64,000 nt of DNA from Photobacterium lutimaris (GCF_003025555.1 NZ_PYMH01000001.1:744001-808000), one strand, 5' to 3'. Shown: positions 8,616-17,369, counted from the first letter of the stretch. Program-made: numbers and translations. Notes: generated by a model from the letters alone, not told the origin.

Positions 8616-9047
8616 ATGGATGAGCACACGGTTGAGTTAACAGACAAGTTCGTTGCTATTTATCAGAACCTTGATAAGCAAGATCTGTCAGTACTTCAAG
8701 ATATCTATCATTATGACATTGTCTTTGAAGACCCTGCTCATCGTATCGAAGGTTGGTCTCAGCTTTCTCATTATTTTACCCGGTTATTCGATGCCGTTGA
8801 ATATTGTCGGTTTGATATTTCAGATCATATCTGCCAAGGCGATACCGCTTACGTGCAATGGATTATGACATTTAAGCACTCAAAACTTCAGTCAGGAAAT
8901 GAACGGTTGGTTCATGGCTGTTCAAGGCTGAAATTCGCTGATGGGAAAGTCATACGCCATCGAGATTATTTCGATATGGGGGAGATGATTTATGAAGGGA
9001 TCCCTGTGCTAGGCTCGATTGTTCGCCACCTAAAAGCGAGGCTGTGA
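8616..9047 (+). CDS. NTF2-like (SnoaL family) protein
   Basis: About 143 residues with a cone-shaped NTF2 fold pattern: helix LTDKFVAIYQNLDKQDLSVL, then YHYDIVFEDPAHRIEGWSQL, and a beta-rich second half ending RHRDYFDMGEMIYE. Families of this fold bind small hydrophobic ligands or act as isomerases and cyclases. Homologous small proteins are regular members of photolyase/CFA operons in proteobacteria. I chose ATG 8616, five bases after GGGAG, over 8595. It sits 47 bp after the photolyase gene and is followed directly by the SDR gene. The ligand is unknown; a lipid-like substrate would fit the later genes. Confidence 0.8.
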   Translation: MDEHTVELTDKFVAIYQNLDKQDLSVLQDIYHYDIVFEDPAHRIEGWSQLSHYFTRLFDAVEYCRFDISDHICQGDTAYVQWIMTFKHSKLQSGNERLVHGCSRLKFADGKVIRHRDYFDMGEMIYEGIPVLGSIVRHLKARL

Positions 9048-9049
9048 TC

Positions 9050-9790
9050 ATGGCAATGAGTAAACAAGTACTGATTACTGGGGCGAGCTCGGGTATCGGT
9101 AAGCAACTCGCTATCGATTACGCCAATGAAGGCTGGAAGGTAGTGGGTTGTGGGCAAAATGCAGAGCGATTACGAGCATTGAGCGATGCGAATGCCAATA
9201 TCAATACTGTTAGTTTTGATGTCACAAACAATGCTGATGTTCATGAAAAACTAGACGCATTAACGGACGTTCCACAGCTGATTATTCTTAACGCTGGGAC
9301 GTGTGAATACATTGAGCATGGTCAGATTGATGTGGAGCTATTTCGTCGCGTATATGAAGTTAACATCTTTGGTTTGCTCAACTGTATTGAGGCACTGCAG
9401 TCATCATTCGATGAAAATACACACCTCGTTATAGTTGGATCGACGGCATCGTATATTCCGTTGCCTAGAGCAGAAGCCTACGGTTCATCAAAAGCTGCTG
9501 TGGCATATATTGCTAATACGCTAGCAGTTGATTTAGCGAAAAAAGGGGTAGCGGTCAGCCTAGTGAGTCCAGGCTTTGTAAAAACACCATTGACTGATAA
9601 AAATGACTTTGCGATGCCAATGTTGATGACTCCTGAGTTTGCCTCAGAAAAAATTCGGCAGGGTATTGCAGCAGGAAAAAAAGAAATTCACTTTCCGCTT
9701 AAATTTAGTTTGTTCTTGAAGTTTATCGCTTTATTACCCATCAGGTTGCAATTGGCTACCGTGAAATGTATGACAGGGAAAACCACATGA
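9050..9790 (+). CDS. Short-chain dehydrogenase/reductase
   Basis: A classical SDR of about 246 residues. It has the nucleotide-binding TGASSGIGKQLA near the N-terminus, NAG in LIILNAGTCEY, a catalytic Ser in VIVGSTAS and the YGSSK motif (Tyr-x-x-x-Lys) in AEAYGSSKAAV. A PGFVKTPLT segment follows, usual for SDRs that act on bulky substrates. It should perform NAD(P)-dependent oxidoreduction of a carbonyl or alcohol. ATG 9050 is chosen because GCGAGG lies 8 nt upstream; GTG 9044 is possible. The stop overlaps the next start as ATGA, indicating coupled translation. The substrate is unknown; the neighbours suggest a lipid. Confidence 0.88.
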   Translation: MAMSKQVLITGASSGIGKQLAIDYANEGWKVVGCGQNAERLRALSDANANINTVSFDVTNNADVHEKLDALTDVPQLIILNAGTCEYIEHGQIDVELFRRVYEVNIFGLLNCIEALQSSFDENTHLVIVGSTASYIPLPRAEAYGSSKAAVAYIANTLAVDLAKKGVAVSLVSPGFVKTPLTDKNDFAMPMLMTPEFASEKIRQGIAAGKKEIHFPLKFSLFLKFIALLPIRLQLATVKCMTGKTT

Positions 9791-11124
9791 AAATAGCAAT
9801 TATTGGTAGTGGAATATCAGGTTTAACTTGTGCACATTACTTAGATAAGCATCATGATATCACTGTTTTTGAAGCCAATGACTATATTGGTGGTCACACT
9901 GCCACCGTCGATGTTGAGGTTGCCAGTGGCCAATATGCCATTGATACGGGTTTTATTGTATTCAACGACAGAACATATCCGAAGTTTGAGCGCCTGCTTA
10001 GTGAAATAGGGGTGTGTGGTGAACCGACAGAGATGAGTTTCAGTGTTAATAATGCGCTAAATGGGCTCGAATATAATGGCCACCACCTGATGTCGATGTT
10101 TGCACAAAAAACAAACATCCTAAACCCAACATTCTATCGGTTTATCTTCGATATCCTTCGTTTTAATAAGCTGGCAAAAGAGGTCGATTTAGTAACGGAA
10201 ACGAGCCAAACCTTAGGTGAATTTTTAAGTGCGCATAAGTTTAATTCATATTTTTGTGAAAATTATATTCTTCCTATGGGGGCCGCTATATGGTCGTCGA
10301 CGCTGTCAGATATGCGCCAATTTCCATTCACCTTCTTTGTGAGGTTTTTTCGAAACCATGGTTTGTTGGACGTCAGCAATCGGCCGCAATGGTATGTGAT
10401 CCCTGGAGGGTCGCGTGAATACGTGAAGCATCTCATCATTCCTTTCAAAGATAAGATACGACGGGCATGCCCGGTTACCTCAGTCAAGCGAACGCATGGG
10501 AAAGTTGCCGTAACAGCTAATGGTATCAGTGAGATCTTCGAACAGGTCATATTTGCCTGTCATAGCGATCAAGCCCTGAACATGCTCGTTGATTCCACGG
10601 AGGCTGAAAACAAAATATTGGGCGAACTGAAATACCAAAAAAATGATGTTGTGCTTCACACCGATGAGTCGTTATTGCCTAAGCGCAAGGCGGCATGGGC
10701 ATCTTGGAATTATCACTTGGGTAATAATGAGAATGGTCAATGGGAAGATAAGCAGACAACGCTAACGTACAACATGAATATTTTGCAAGGTATTGAATCA
10801 CCAGAAACATTTTGCGTGACATTAAATCAAACAGACCAAATTGCACCGGAAAAAATCTTACGTAAATTCGTTTATTCACATCCGGTATTTTCTACCGAAA
10901 GTATCAAAGCCCAGCAGTGCCGAGAGCAGATCAATGGCGTAGATAGCACATGGTACTGCGGAGCATATTGGTACAACGGGTTCCATGAAGATGGCGTGCG
11001 CAGTGCTTTAGATGTTGTTGAATCAATCGCAAAGCAGGCACTTGGTCAAAGTCAACAATTACCCGAACACGCAAATAAAGCCAATGGAAAGGTTGAATCT
11101 GTGGTTAGGAGCGAGGGAGCATGA
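9787..11124 (+). CDS. FAD-dependent amine-oxidase-type oxidoreductase
   Basis: The 445-residue protein begins with the dinucleotide motif IAIIGSGISGLTCAHYL and the following acidic strand end VFEANDYIGGHTATV, typical of the flavin amine oxidase/desaturase superfamily (COG2907). The match to the Rhodobacter RSP1091-type protein in the singlet-oxygen regulon is by family and context only. In that organism such a flavoprotein works with a CFA-like methylase in making furan fatty acids, so a phospholipid acyl chain is a plausible substrate. ATG 9787 overlaps the SDR stop (ATGA); the frame extends to 9766 but lacks a better ribosome site. The DUF1365 gene follows with the same ATGA overlap. Confidence 0.87.
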   Translation: MKIAIIGSGISGLTCAHYLDKHHDITVFEANDYIGGHTATVDVEVASGQYAIDTGFIVFNDRTYPKFERLLSEIGVCGEPTEMSFSVNNALNGLEYNGHHLMSMFAQKTNILNPTFYRFIFDILRFNKLAKEVDLVTETSQTLGEFLSAHKFNSYFCENYILPMGAAIWSSTLSDMRQFPFTFFVRFFRNHGLLDVSNRPQWYVIPGGSREYVKHLIIPFKDKIRRACPVTSVKRTHGKVAVTANGISEIFEQVIFACHSDQALNMLVDSTEAENKILGELKYQKNDVVLHTDESLLPKRKAAWASWNYHLGNNENGQWEDKQTTLTYNMNILQGIESPETFCVTLNQTDQIAPEKILRKFVYSHPVFSTESIKAQQCREQINGVDSTWYCGAYWYNGFHEDGVRSALDVVESIAKQALGQSQQLPEHANKANGKVESVVRSEGA

Positions 11125-11972
11125 TGCGTAGCGGCATATTTTCTGGTGTTGTTAGGCATCGTCGATTTACGCCGGTGTCACATCAGTTTCAATACCCAAT
11201 GTTCATGCCTCTGATTAACCTTGATGAACTTGCGCAGCTTGAAAAGTGTGTATTTGGCTTTGGCCGCCACTGGTATCACTTCGCTCGATTCAAGGTTTCT
11301 GATTATTTGAGGGAGTCAGAACAGGTTCAGGCATCTGTGGGCGCAGACATGGCAGGACAAGCAGAGGCGTTGAAATCAGCGGTGTTTGAAAAGTTGCATG
11401 AGCTTACCAATGAGTCAATGAGCGGTGATGTTTTCATGCTTTGTCAGTTGCGCTATGCCGGGTGCTATTTCAGCCCATTAAACATGTATTACGTGTTCGA
11501 TGATGAGGGTAAATGGCGCTGGGTGTTGGCCGAAGTGAGCAATACCCCCTGGAATGAAAAGCATTACTATGCATTACCCGCTGTGGGCCAGTGGGATAAA
11601 CAACACTGGCATGAGAAAAAAGCCTTTCATGTTTCCCCGTTCAACCCCATGACGCAGCATTACTATTGGAAATTAAAGGAGCCGTCTTCAAAAGTCTTTC
11701 TTCATTTAGATATTCATGACAGGAAAAGTGACAACAAGGTGCTGGATGCAACAATGTCACTGAAGCGATTCCCAATGACGTCATCGGCTCTTTGGCGGCA
11801 CATCGCACAAACGCCGATTCAAACCGTGAAAGTCGTTTTTGGTATTTATTGGCAGGCATTGCGTTTGTGGCTTAAGAAAGTGCCATTTCATTCGCACCCG
11901 GTAAACATCCAGTCTCAGTCTGCGGTAAATGAAAACAAGCATTTTCCTCCATCATCAGACCATAAGGAGTAG
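11121..11972 (+). CDS. DUF1365 family protein
   Basis: The 283-residue protein shows the DUF1365 pattern: a start with GVVRHRRFTPVSHQFQYPMF, a middle FMLCQLRYAGCYFSPLNMYY, then VLAEVSNTPWNEKHYY and the late KAFHVSPFNPM. There is no signal peptide, and only a moderately hydrophobic segment near residues 235-250. DUF1365 genes almost always lie between an FAD oxidoreductase and a CFA-like methyltransferase, as here, which suggests a third step or an accessory factor in modifying membrane fatty acids. Conserved His, Cys and Trp residues could be catalytic. Function is not established. It ends 7 bp before the methyltransferase start. Confidence 0.88.
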   Translation: MMRSGIFSGVVRHRRFTPVSHQFQYPMFMPLINLDELAQLEKCVFGFGRHWYHFARFKVSDYLRESEQVQASVGADMAGQAEALKSAVFEKLHELTNESMSGDVFMLCQLRYAGCYFSPLNMYYVFDDEGKWRWVLAEVSNTPWNEKHYYALPAVGQWDKQHWHEKKAFHVSPFNPMTQHYYWKLKEPSSKVFLHLDIHDRKSDNKVLDATMSLKRFPMTSSALWRHIAQTPIQTVKVVFGIYWQALRLWLKKVPFHSHPVNIQSQSAVNENKHFPPSSDHKE

Positions 11973-11979
11973 AGGCATC

Positions 11980-13218
11980 ATGTTGAATAGTGAAGTTAGC
12001 CAAGGAGCCTTGGCTCTAACAGGTGCAGACCGCGTTGCGAGGAAAATCATTTATAGCTTTTTGGATCAACTAAGCGGTTGCGGCTTGATGGTGTCAGAGG
12101 TCAATGGTGATACCCAACAATTTGGAGATAGAGCTGCAGAGTTGCAAGCACAATTGATCGTCAAGCACCAAGGGTTTTATAAGCGGATTTTAGATGGCGG
12201 AAGTATCGCTGCAGGTGAAGCCTATATGGACGGTTGGTGGGACTCACCTGATTTAACACAGGTTGTTCGGGTATTGGCAAGAAATATGCCGATCCTTGAC
12301 AACATTGAGTCAAAGGTAGGTTGGATAACCGCAGTAAAAGACAAGTGGCTCCACTACACAAGACGAAACAGCAAGCAGTCTTCGAAAAAGAATATTCTTG
12401 CTCATTATGATCTTGGTAATGACTTCTACCGTACTTTTTTAGATGAAAACATGCTTTATTCGGCAGCCATCTACGAGAGTGATGAGACAAGCCTTTATCA
12501 AGCCCAGTTCAACAAAATGGATCGTTTGTGCAAGCAGCTCGATCTTAAGCCTGAAGATCATTTGTTGGAAATAGGAACCGGCTGGGGTGCATTGGCTGTC
12601 CATGCTGCTAAGTATTATGGCTGTAAGGTAACAACGACAACGATTTCTGATGCACAGCACCAATGGGCGAAGCAGCGGATTGAACAAGAAGGCCTTAGCA
12701 ACAGAGTAACATTGTTGCTTGATGATTACAGAGACCTGACAGGTAAATACGATAAGATCGTATCGGTTGAGATGATAGAAGCTGTGGGTAAAGAGTATTT
12801 GACCACTTACATCAAGAAGTGTCAGTCGCTACTCAAAGATGATGGCTTACTTGCTATACAAGCGATCACAATGACTGACCAACGATATGATAGTTATAGT
12901 AAAGGTGTTGATTTTATACAGAAATATATATTTCCTGGCGGGTTTTTACCGTCAGTTACGGTGCTATCACAACACCTAACGCAGCATACAGATTTTGTTA
13001 TTCGTGATTTGAAAGATATGGGAATGGACTACGCGAGAACCTTGTCAGATTGGCATAAAGGCTTCAATGAGAACATTGATCTATATATGCAACAGGGTTT
13101 TGACGAGCGATTTATTCGAATGTGGCGTTACTACCTTTGTTATTGTGAAGGTGGTTTCCTTGAGAGAAGTATTAGCACTGTCCAGCTGGTTGCGAGTCGA
13201 GGCGGGTGGCGATTCTGA
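11980..13218 (+). CDS. Cyclopropane-fatty-acid-synthase-like SAM methyltransferase
   Basis: About 412 residues. The N-terminal lipid-binding part contains GGSIAAGEAYMDGWWDS, then HYDLGNDFYRTFLDENMLYS, the CFA synthase substrate region. SAM motif I is LLEIGTGWGALAVHAA. Later come VSVEMIEAVG (the Glu-Met-Glu region of this family) and YIFPGGFLPS, then GFLERSISTVQLV at the C-terminus. It should transfer a methyl or methylene group from SAM to an unsaturated acyl chain in phospholipid. In this operon type the product may be a methylated precursor of furan fatty acids rather than a cyclopropane. ATG 11980 follows AAGGAG; the frame extends back to 11929 inside the previous gene. Confidence 0.92.
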   Translation: MLNSEVSQGALALTGADRVARKIIYSFLDQLSGCGLMVSEVNGDTQQFGDRAAELQAQLIVKHQGFYKRILDGGSIAAGEAYMDGWWDSPDLTQVVRVLARNMPILDNIESKVGWITAVKDKWLHYTRRNSKQSSKKNILAHYDLGNDFYRTFLDENMLYSAAIYESDETSLYQAQFNKMDRLCKQLDLKPEDHLLEIGTGWGALAVHAAKYYGCKVTTTTISDAQHQWAKQRIEQEGLSNRVTLLLDDYRDLTGKYDKIVSVEMIEAVGKEYLTTYIKKCQSLLKDDGLLAIQAITMTDQRYDSYSKGVDFIQKYIFPGGFLPSVTVLSQHLTQHTDFVIRDLKDMGMDYARTLSDWHKGFNENIDLYMQQGFDERFIRMWRYYLCYCEGGFLERSISTVQLVASRGGWRF

Positions 13219-13271
13219 CATAGGATTAGTCGCCAACAGCAATGCAATACTGGACAGCAAAGGTGATTAGA

Positions 13272-13766
13272 ATGTCTGGTAAAAAGCTAATATTGGTAGG
13301 CCTGCTATTTAATGTTTATTGGCTAATAGCGGTGTTAGGACAACAGGTTTATGTGTGGGTACTTGTGCTTCTTTTTTCGGCCTGCTGGTGGACATTTCCA
13401 TCGGTTGGGCGGTATGCCTTTGCTATCGCTGGCAGCGGAATATTGATGGATGGGGCTCTCAGTTTTTCTAATGTTCTGGACTTCCAAGGTGTATTGATAC
13501 CAATTTGGCTGATGATGCTGTGGTTAGGTTTTGGAGCATTTGTCTGGTTTATGAGAGAGACGATAGCCAAACATTCCGCTGTGTTTATTGGTTTGCTTGG
13601 AGGCGGTGGCGGAGCCATGAGTTACTTCGCGGGTCATCGTCTTCAGGCAGTGCAATGGCCATTAGGCGTTGAACTCACATTAATGATTTTGTTTGTGAGT
13701 TGGTTTGTTCTCTCAATGACGATCGTTTTGATGATAAAGCGGCAAGTGTTGTGTGAAGCAACATAA
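13272..13766 (+). CDS. DUF2878 family integral membrane protein
   Basis: The 164-residue protein is almost entirely hydrophobic, with about five or six membrane segments (KLILVGLLFNVYWLIAVLG, VWVLVLLFSACWWTF, and the C-terminal LTLMILFVSWFVLSMTIVLM). The glycine-rich GLLGGGGGAMSYFAGHRL lies near residue 120. These match DUF2878, found in photolyase/CFA operons. ATG 13272 is preferred; the frame back to 13242 has no better ribosome site. It may place the lipid-modifying enzymes at the inner membrane, but no activity is known. Confidence 0.8.
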   Translation: MSGKKLILVGLLFNVYWLIAVLGQQVYVWVLVLLFSACWWTFPSVGRYAFAIAGSGILMDGALSFSNVLDFQGVLIPIWLMMLWLGFGAFVWFMRETIAKHSAVFIGLLGGGGGAMSYFAGHRLQAVQWPLGVELTLMILFVSWFVLSMTIVLMIKRQVLCEAT

Positions 13767-13820
13767 CTTTCTACCTCAATCTACTTTTTTCAGGTTATCT
13801 GATGCCTAAAAGGGGGATAT

Positions 13821-14342
13821 ATGAAACAGATATACTCCAACTTTATTCGTACCGTTATTGCTGTTGGCTCCCTGTGTTTCTATTCATTCAGCGTTAATGC
13901 TTCGACACCATGGCAGGCTTGGCCTGCGGTCGGTGATGCACGATTAACGTGGGGGCCGTGGGTGATTTATGATTCAGAACTACGCTCACCTGATGGTGTA
14001 TATCAGGGGGAGGGAGACCACCTCGCACTCGTTATCCGGTATCACCGTAATATTGATAGTGAAGATCTGATTGAGGCGACTGACGACCAGTGGCGTCACC
14101 TTGGGATCAGTTCATCGAAACGAAGCCGATGGACAAACCAGTTGGAGCAGATATGGCCTGATGTGAAGAAAGGAGACCGATTGATCTTTGTTATGGAGGG
14201 TAACCAAGGGGCTTTCTTCCAAGGTAATCGTCGAATTGGTGTATTGCAGGATTTCGAAATGTCGCAGTCATTTCTTTATATTTGGCTATCGCCTAATACG
14301 GCATATCCAGAAATCCGGCAGCAGTTAATTGGCAAACGTTAG
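13821..14342 (+). CDS. Secreted chalcone-isomerase-like domain protein
   Basis: A 173-residue protein with a signal peptide (MKQIYSNFIRTVIAVGSLCF, cleavage probably after VNAS near residue 28). The mature part contains GDARLTWGPWVIYDSELRSP, a long central helix and GAFFQGNRRIGVLQDFEMSQ, which fit the bacterial chalcone-isomerase-like fold (PF16036). Plant relatives of that fold include fatty-acid-binding proteins, so binding of a fatty acid in the periplasm is plausible here. It follows DUF2878 by 54 bp, with a GGGGG-rich ribosome site at 13810-13815. The DUF3833 lipoprotein gene follows closely and the two may act together. Confidence 0.78.
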   Translation: MKQIYSNFIRTVIAVGSLCFYSFSVNASTPWQAWPAVGDARLTWGPWVIYDSELRSPDGVYQGEGDHLALVIRYHRNIDSEDLIEATDDQWRHLGISSSKRSRWTNQLEQIWPDVKKGDRLIFVMEGNQGAFFQGNRRIGVLQDFEMSQSFLYIWLSPNTAYPEIRQQLIGKR

Positions 14343-14352
14343 GCTAGAAGTC

Positions 14353-14886
14353 ATGAATTTGATTAAAAAAATGGTGTGGGGTGCAATGTGTTTGTTTGGG
14401 CTGCTAGGCTGCAGCGCTTCCATCAACGATTATCAGAATACCAGGCCTATTTTTAACGTATTCAGTTATTTTGAGGGCGATGTTACGGCATGGGGAATGT
14501 TGCAAGATAGGAGTGGAAAACAAACAAGGCGCTTTACTGTCGATATCAAAGGGACTGTTGCGAACGACACATTGACACTCGAAGAAGACTTTGTCTTTGA
14601 TGATGGAGAAATACAGCGACGTGTATGGATGATTACTCAACAGCCTGATGGTACATATACAGGTCGGGCAGATGATGTTGTTGGCGAAGCAAAAGGCGTT
14701 GCTTTGGGCAACACATTACACTGGCAATATGTACTGCGTGTTCCTGTCGAAAACACAACCTATGACATTACCTTCAATGACTGGATGTATTTGCAAGACG
14801 ATAAACACTTATTTAATACAGCAAAAATGACTAAGTGGGGGTTTTCGGTAGGTACGGTGACACTGTTCTTTGAAAAGCAAAACTGA
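14353..14886 (+). CDS. DUF3833 lipoprotein
   Basis: The protein starts MNLIKKMVWGAMCLFGLLGC, a lipoprotein signal with lipobox LLGC, so Cys20 should be acylated. The mature part has FEGDVTAWGMLQDRSGKQTRRF and WGFSVGTVTLFFEK, matching DUF3833, a beta-rich lipocalin-like family. Lipocalin-like folds bind lipids, which suits an operon that modifies acyl chains. ATG 14353 is chosen over 14329 because it gives a clean lipoprotein signal. It is the last gene of the operon; no strong terminator follows, but the convergent gene starts 90 bp on. Confidence 0.82.
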   Translation: MNLIKKMVWGAMCLFGLLGCSASINDYQNTRPIFNVFSYFEGDVTAWGMLQDRSGKQTRRFTVDIKGTVANDTLTLEEDFVFDDGEIQRRVWMITQQPDGTYTGRADDVVGEAKGVALGNTLHWQYVLRVPVENTTYDITFNDWMYLQDDKHLFNTAKMTKWGFSVGTVTLFFEKQN

Positions 14887-14975
14887 GTCTCACCAAGTAC
14901 GCACTTTCCAAACTTAGCTACAGTATATTAATTCTTGCTAACTGACTCTGCATCTTGACGTCGCTGGGGGAGGCT

Positions 14976-16685
14976 TTAGTTTTGCCCTCGCGACATAGCA
15001 ACAATACGTTTAAGGATCCAACGAAGTAACAAAGGAATATTTTCAATATTCTCTTGTTCAATGTAGTTTATCATTGCCAAGGCAATATCAGGCTTGGCAT
15101 GGCGTTTCAACGCTCGTTGAATAATTTTCTTCGGGGTTATAGGTGTGTCTATTGCAATGTTTGCTAACTCGCGAAATAGCGTTTCGAAGCCGTTGAAAAA
15201 CAGAAAGTGTTCGATATCCCGCTTGGGTAGCACGGTTAGCCGATGACGTTCTGCTTCATTGCCTAAAATGCTCCGTACAGCATCTGCATATTTTTTTCCT
15301 GCCATATCTCCATCAGCAACCATATGCCATTCAATACCAAAACGGCGAGCCACTTTAATGAGTGGCTTTAACCCACTCTGTGCAAACTCGATGATCTGTA
15401 CTCCTTCTGCAGCGAGGTTATAGCCACATATCCTTGCCAGTTCATTAAACAGCCAAACCTCTGTTTCTCCTTCTACCAGTAGCCATGCGCGGGCGAAGAG
15501 AGCGCTAGGGCGATGAACGCGTAGGTGGAAAGTAACACGCCGCTCTTCGTCTCGATTAAGGCGGTGATCAGTAATGGAGTAAACTTTGGTTTTACCAGGC
15601 TTCCTGATGAGTTTGCTCACGTTTTCTAACGGTACAACGGAGCAAAGATCTGGACTGTTTGTGGTGAGTATTTTTTGCATCGGCATTTTACTGATAAATG
15701 TCCATGCTTGGTGAAGAATCGTTGGGTGCAATCGACCCTCTGGATCTTCAAAGATCATGATAGGTCTTGAAATACGTTTCAGTTCAACGGGGCCTCTTGC
15801 TCGAATAAATGCATTAAGTAGTCCCATCAAGACTAATCGACTTTGCTTAGTGGTTTCGGGCTCTGTGAGTTGTTCCAGAGGGTTAATTGCGTATTGAGCC
15901 CGCTCAGGGAAGTGAGCCCGATCGAAATTTGGACTATGGTAATGTGGCGTGAAAGCAAAGTAATGGTCAACCAGAGTACGTAGTGCATTGATGCTGCTTT
16001 TAATTTCAGCTTGGCTGACATGGCCGGGTTTGGTCATTAAGCGCCGGCATGTATTATCGAGCCTTCGCTGGATCCGAGCGTTGTCATCATTGCGCCGTTC
16101 TATGTTGCTGTTGCCGTTGCTCCCGTTGCTCCCGTTGCTCCCGTTATTTCCGTTACCTGACGTTGAGGAGTTGTTTGGTCGGTATTCTCGTAGCCGGCGG
16201 GCATCACGTATTCTTACAATAGGGTGTAATACCATTAATTGTTTTGCGAGTTTTTCACTATCTTTACAATCAATGGGTTCCCCTTGTTTGTTGAGGAATC
16301 GACGTTGTGTCGTAATTTTGTCAGCTTTAACGCTACTGGTTATTTGATAGATTAGCTCCATGCATTGCTCTTTGCCTGTTTTCACCCAGACCGGAGAAAA
16401 AGCTTTGTAACGTCTTGCCTTATGTTCTCCTGGGTAATCTTCCTGCCAATGAAGGATGATATTAAGATGATTCATCTTGGCATGGCCAGCACTGTAATCG
16501 ACATGAAAGTCATCAAACTGAAAGGTATGAAAGGTTGCGTCTGGTGAAAGGGCGATGTCGAGCGAATCCAGTAAAGAGGACTTACCCCAAGCATTTTCAC
16601 CGATGAGTACAGTGAGCTCTTCGAATGGCAGTGATAATCGCTTAATACCGCGAAAGCCTGAAATTTCAATGCGTTTTAACTGCAT
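14976..16685 (-). CDS. ybjD: OLD family ATP-dependent endonuclease, YbjD-like
   Basis: The 569-residue protein matches E. coli YbjD along its length. It has an ABC-type ATPase with IGENAWGKSSLLDSLDIAL (Walker A near residue 30), the signature region in the middle, and IMIFEDPEGRLHPTILHQ (Walker B). A C-terminal Toprim domain has LLVEGETEVWLFNELAR, IIEFAQSGLKPLIK and MVADGDMAGKKYA, where Glu and the DxD acidic residues would bind metal. OLD proteins nick or degrade DNA using ATP. ATG 16685 fits GAGG 6 nt upstream better than GTG 16691. The gene is alone, convergent with the photolyase operon. A low-complexity Asn-Gly-Ser insert encoded by a 9-bp repeat lies near residue 185. The biological role of YbjD is unknown. 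Confidence 0.9.
   Translation of the reverse strand: MQLKRIEISGFRGIKRLSLPFEELTVLIGENAWGKSSLLDSLDIALSPDATFHTFQFDDFHVDYSAGHAKMNHLNIILHWQEDYPGEHKARRYKAFSPVWVKTGKEQCMELIYQITSSVKADKITTQRRFLNKQGEPIDCKDSEKLAKQLMVLHPIVRIRDARRLREYRPNNSSTSGNGNNGSNGSNGSNGNSNIERRNDDNARIQRRLDNTCRRLMTKPGHVSQAEIKSSINALRTLVDHYFAFTPHYHSPNFDRAHFPERAQYAINPLEQLTEPETTKQSRLVLMGLLNAFIRARGPVELKRISRPIMIFEDPEGRLHPTILHQAWTFISKMPMQKILTTNSPDLCSVVPLENVSKLIRKPGKTKVYSITDHRLNRDEERRVTFHLRVHRPSALFARAWLLVEGETEVWLFNELARICGYNLAAEGVQIIEFAQSGLKPLIKVARRFGIEWHMVADGDMAGKKYADAVRSILGNEAERHRLTVLPKRDIEHFLFFNGFETLFRELANIAIDTPITPKKIIQRALKRHAKPDIALAMINYIEQENIENIPLLLRWILKRIVAMSRGQN
16114..16140. repeat. 9-bp tandem repeat encoding an Asn-Gly-Ser linker in YbjD
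   Basis: CCGTTGCTC occurs three times in perfect tandem at 16114-16122, 16123-16131 and 16132-16140, with a degenerate fourth copy at 16141-16149. On the minus strand it encodes an Asn-Gly-Ser run that is absent from E. coli YbjD. The unit length keeps the reading frame, so copy number could vary without breaking the gene. Confidence 0.85.
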
Positions 16686-16911
16686 AGCCACCTCAATAGA
16701 TGAATAGGAACAAACAAAGACGTTTTATCGTTTGTTAACCCTATACGTTAAGCCTATCTCATCAGACGCTGAACTGGCGATGTATTTGTCACAATATTGA
16801 AAATTTAACTATTTGAAAGGGAAAGGGAAACTGCTTGTTGTCTGGTTATCATGTTGTTATAGTCAGTGACCAATAACAATACTAACTAATTGATTATCAA
16901 GGATATGTTAG

Positions 16912-17304
16912 ATGGCTAAAATAATTCACTCAATGGTACGTGTCGGCGATTTAGATAAATCATTGAAATTCTACAAAGAAGCATTGGATTTGGATGTCGC
17001 CGAGCGTCTGGACTTTGAAGGCTTTAGTTTGGTTTACCTTCGAAATGATGAAAACGATATGGAACTTGAGCTTACGTGGAATGAAGGTACCGAAAGCTAT
17101 ACGCATGGTAGCGGCTACGGTCACATTGCCGTCGCGGTTGATGAGCTGGAATCAGAGCATCAGAAACTGACGCAGCTCGGCTATGAGCCTGCGGACATTA
17201 AAGAGTTTTTCCGTGAAGACCAACTGTTGGCTAAGTTTTTCTTTGTGCAGGATCCTGATGGCTACAAAATTGAATTTTTGCAACGTCATGGACGCTATCA
17301 ATAA
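16912..17304 (+). CDS. Lactoylglutathione lyase-like (glyoxalase I, VOC family)
   Basis: The 130-residue protein aligns with E. coli GloA: HSMVRVGDLDKSLKFY, LELTWNEG, YGHIAVAVDELE and DPDGYKIEFLQ. Metal ligands are in place at His6, Glu53, His71 and Glu121, so it should bind Ni or Zn and isomerise the hemithioacetal of methylglyoxal and glutathione. The segment between residues 30 and 50 differs from GloA, and vibrios carry more than one VOC protein of this type, so a paralogue is possible. It is a single-gene unit: an AT-rich promoter lies upstream and a strong terminator directly downstream. Confidence 0.85.
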   Translation: MAKIIHSMVRVGDLDKSLKFYKEALDLDVAERLDFEGFSLVYLRNDENDMELELTWNEGTESYTHGSGYGHIAVAVDELESEHQKLTQLGYEPADIKEFFREDQLLAKFFFVQDPDGYKIEFLQRHGRYQ

Positions 17305-17340
17305 TTAAACGTTAACGGCTTCACCGCCATTATCAAGATA

Positions 17341-17369
17341 AAACCACGCTATTTCGGCGTGGTTTTTTT
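17341..17369. terminator. Bidirectional terminator shared by the glyoxalase and YeeE genes
   Basis: AAACCACGC at 17341-17349 pairs with GCGTGGTTT at 17357-17365 over a 7-nt loop, followed by TTTT. The right arm lies inside the last codons of the convergent YeeE gene, whose stop is at 17349-17351. Confidence 0.88.

Noticed and set aside
16114..16149. Repeats suggestive of a short CRISPR array
   Set aside because: Units are 9 bp, directly adjacent without spacers, and lie in a coding frame.
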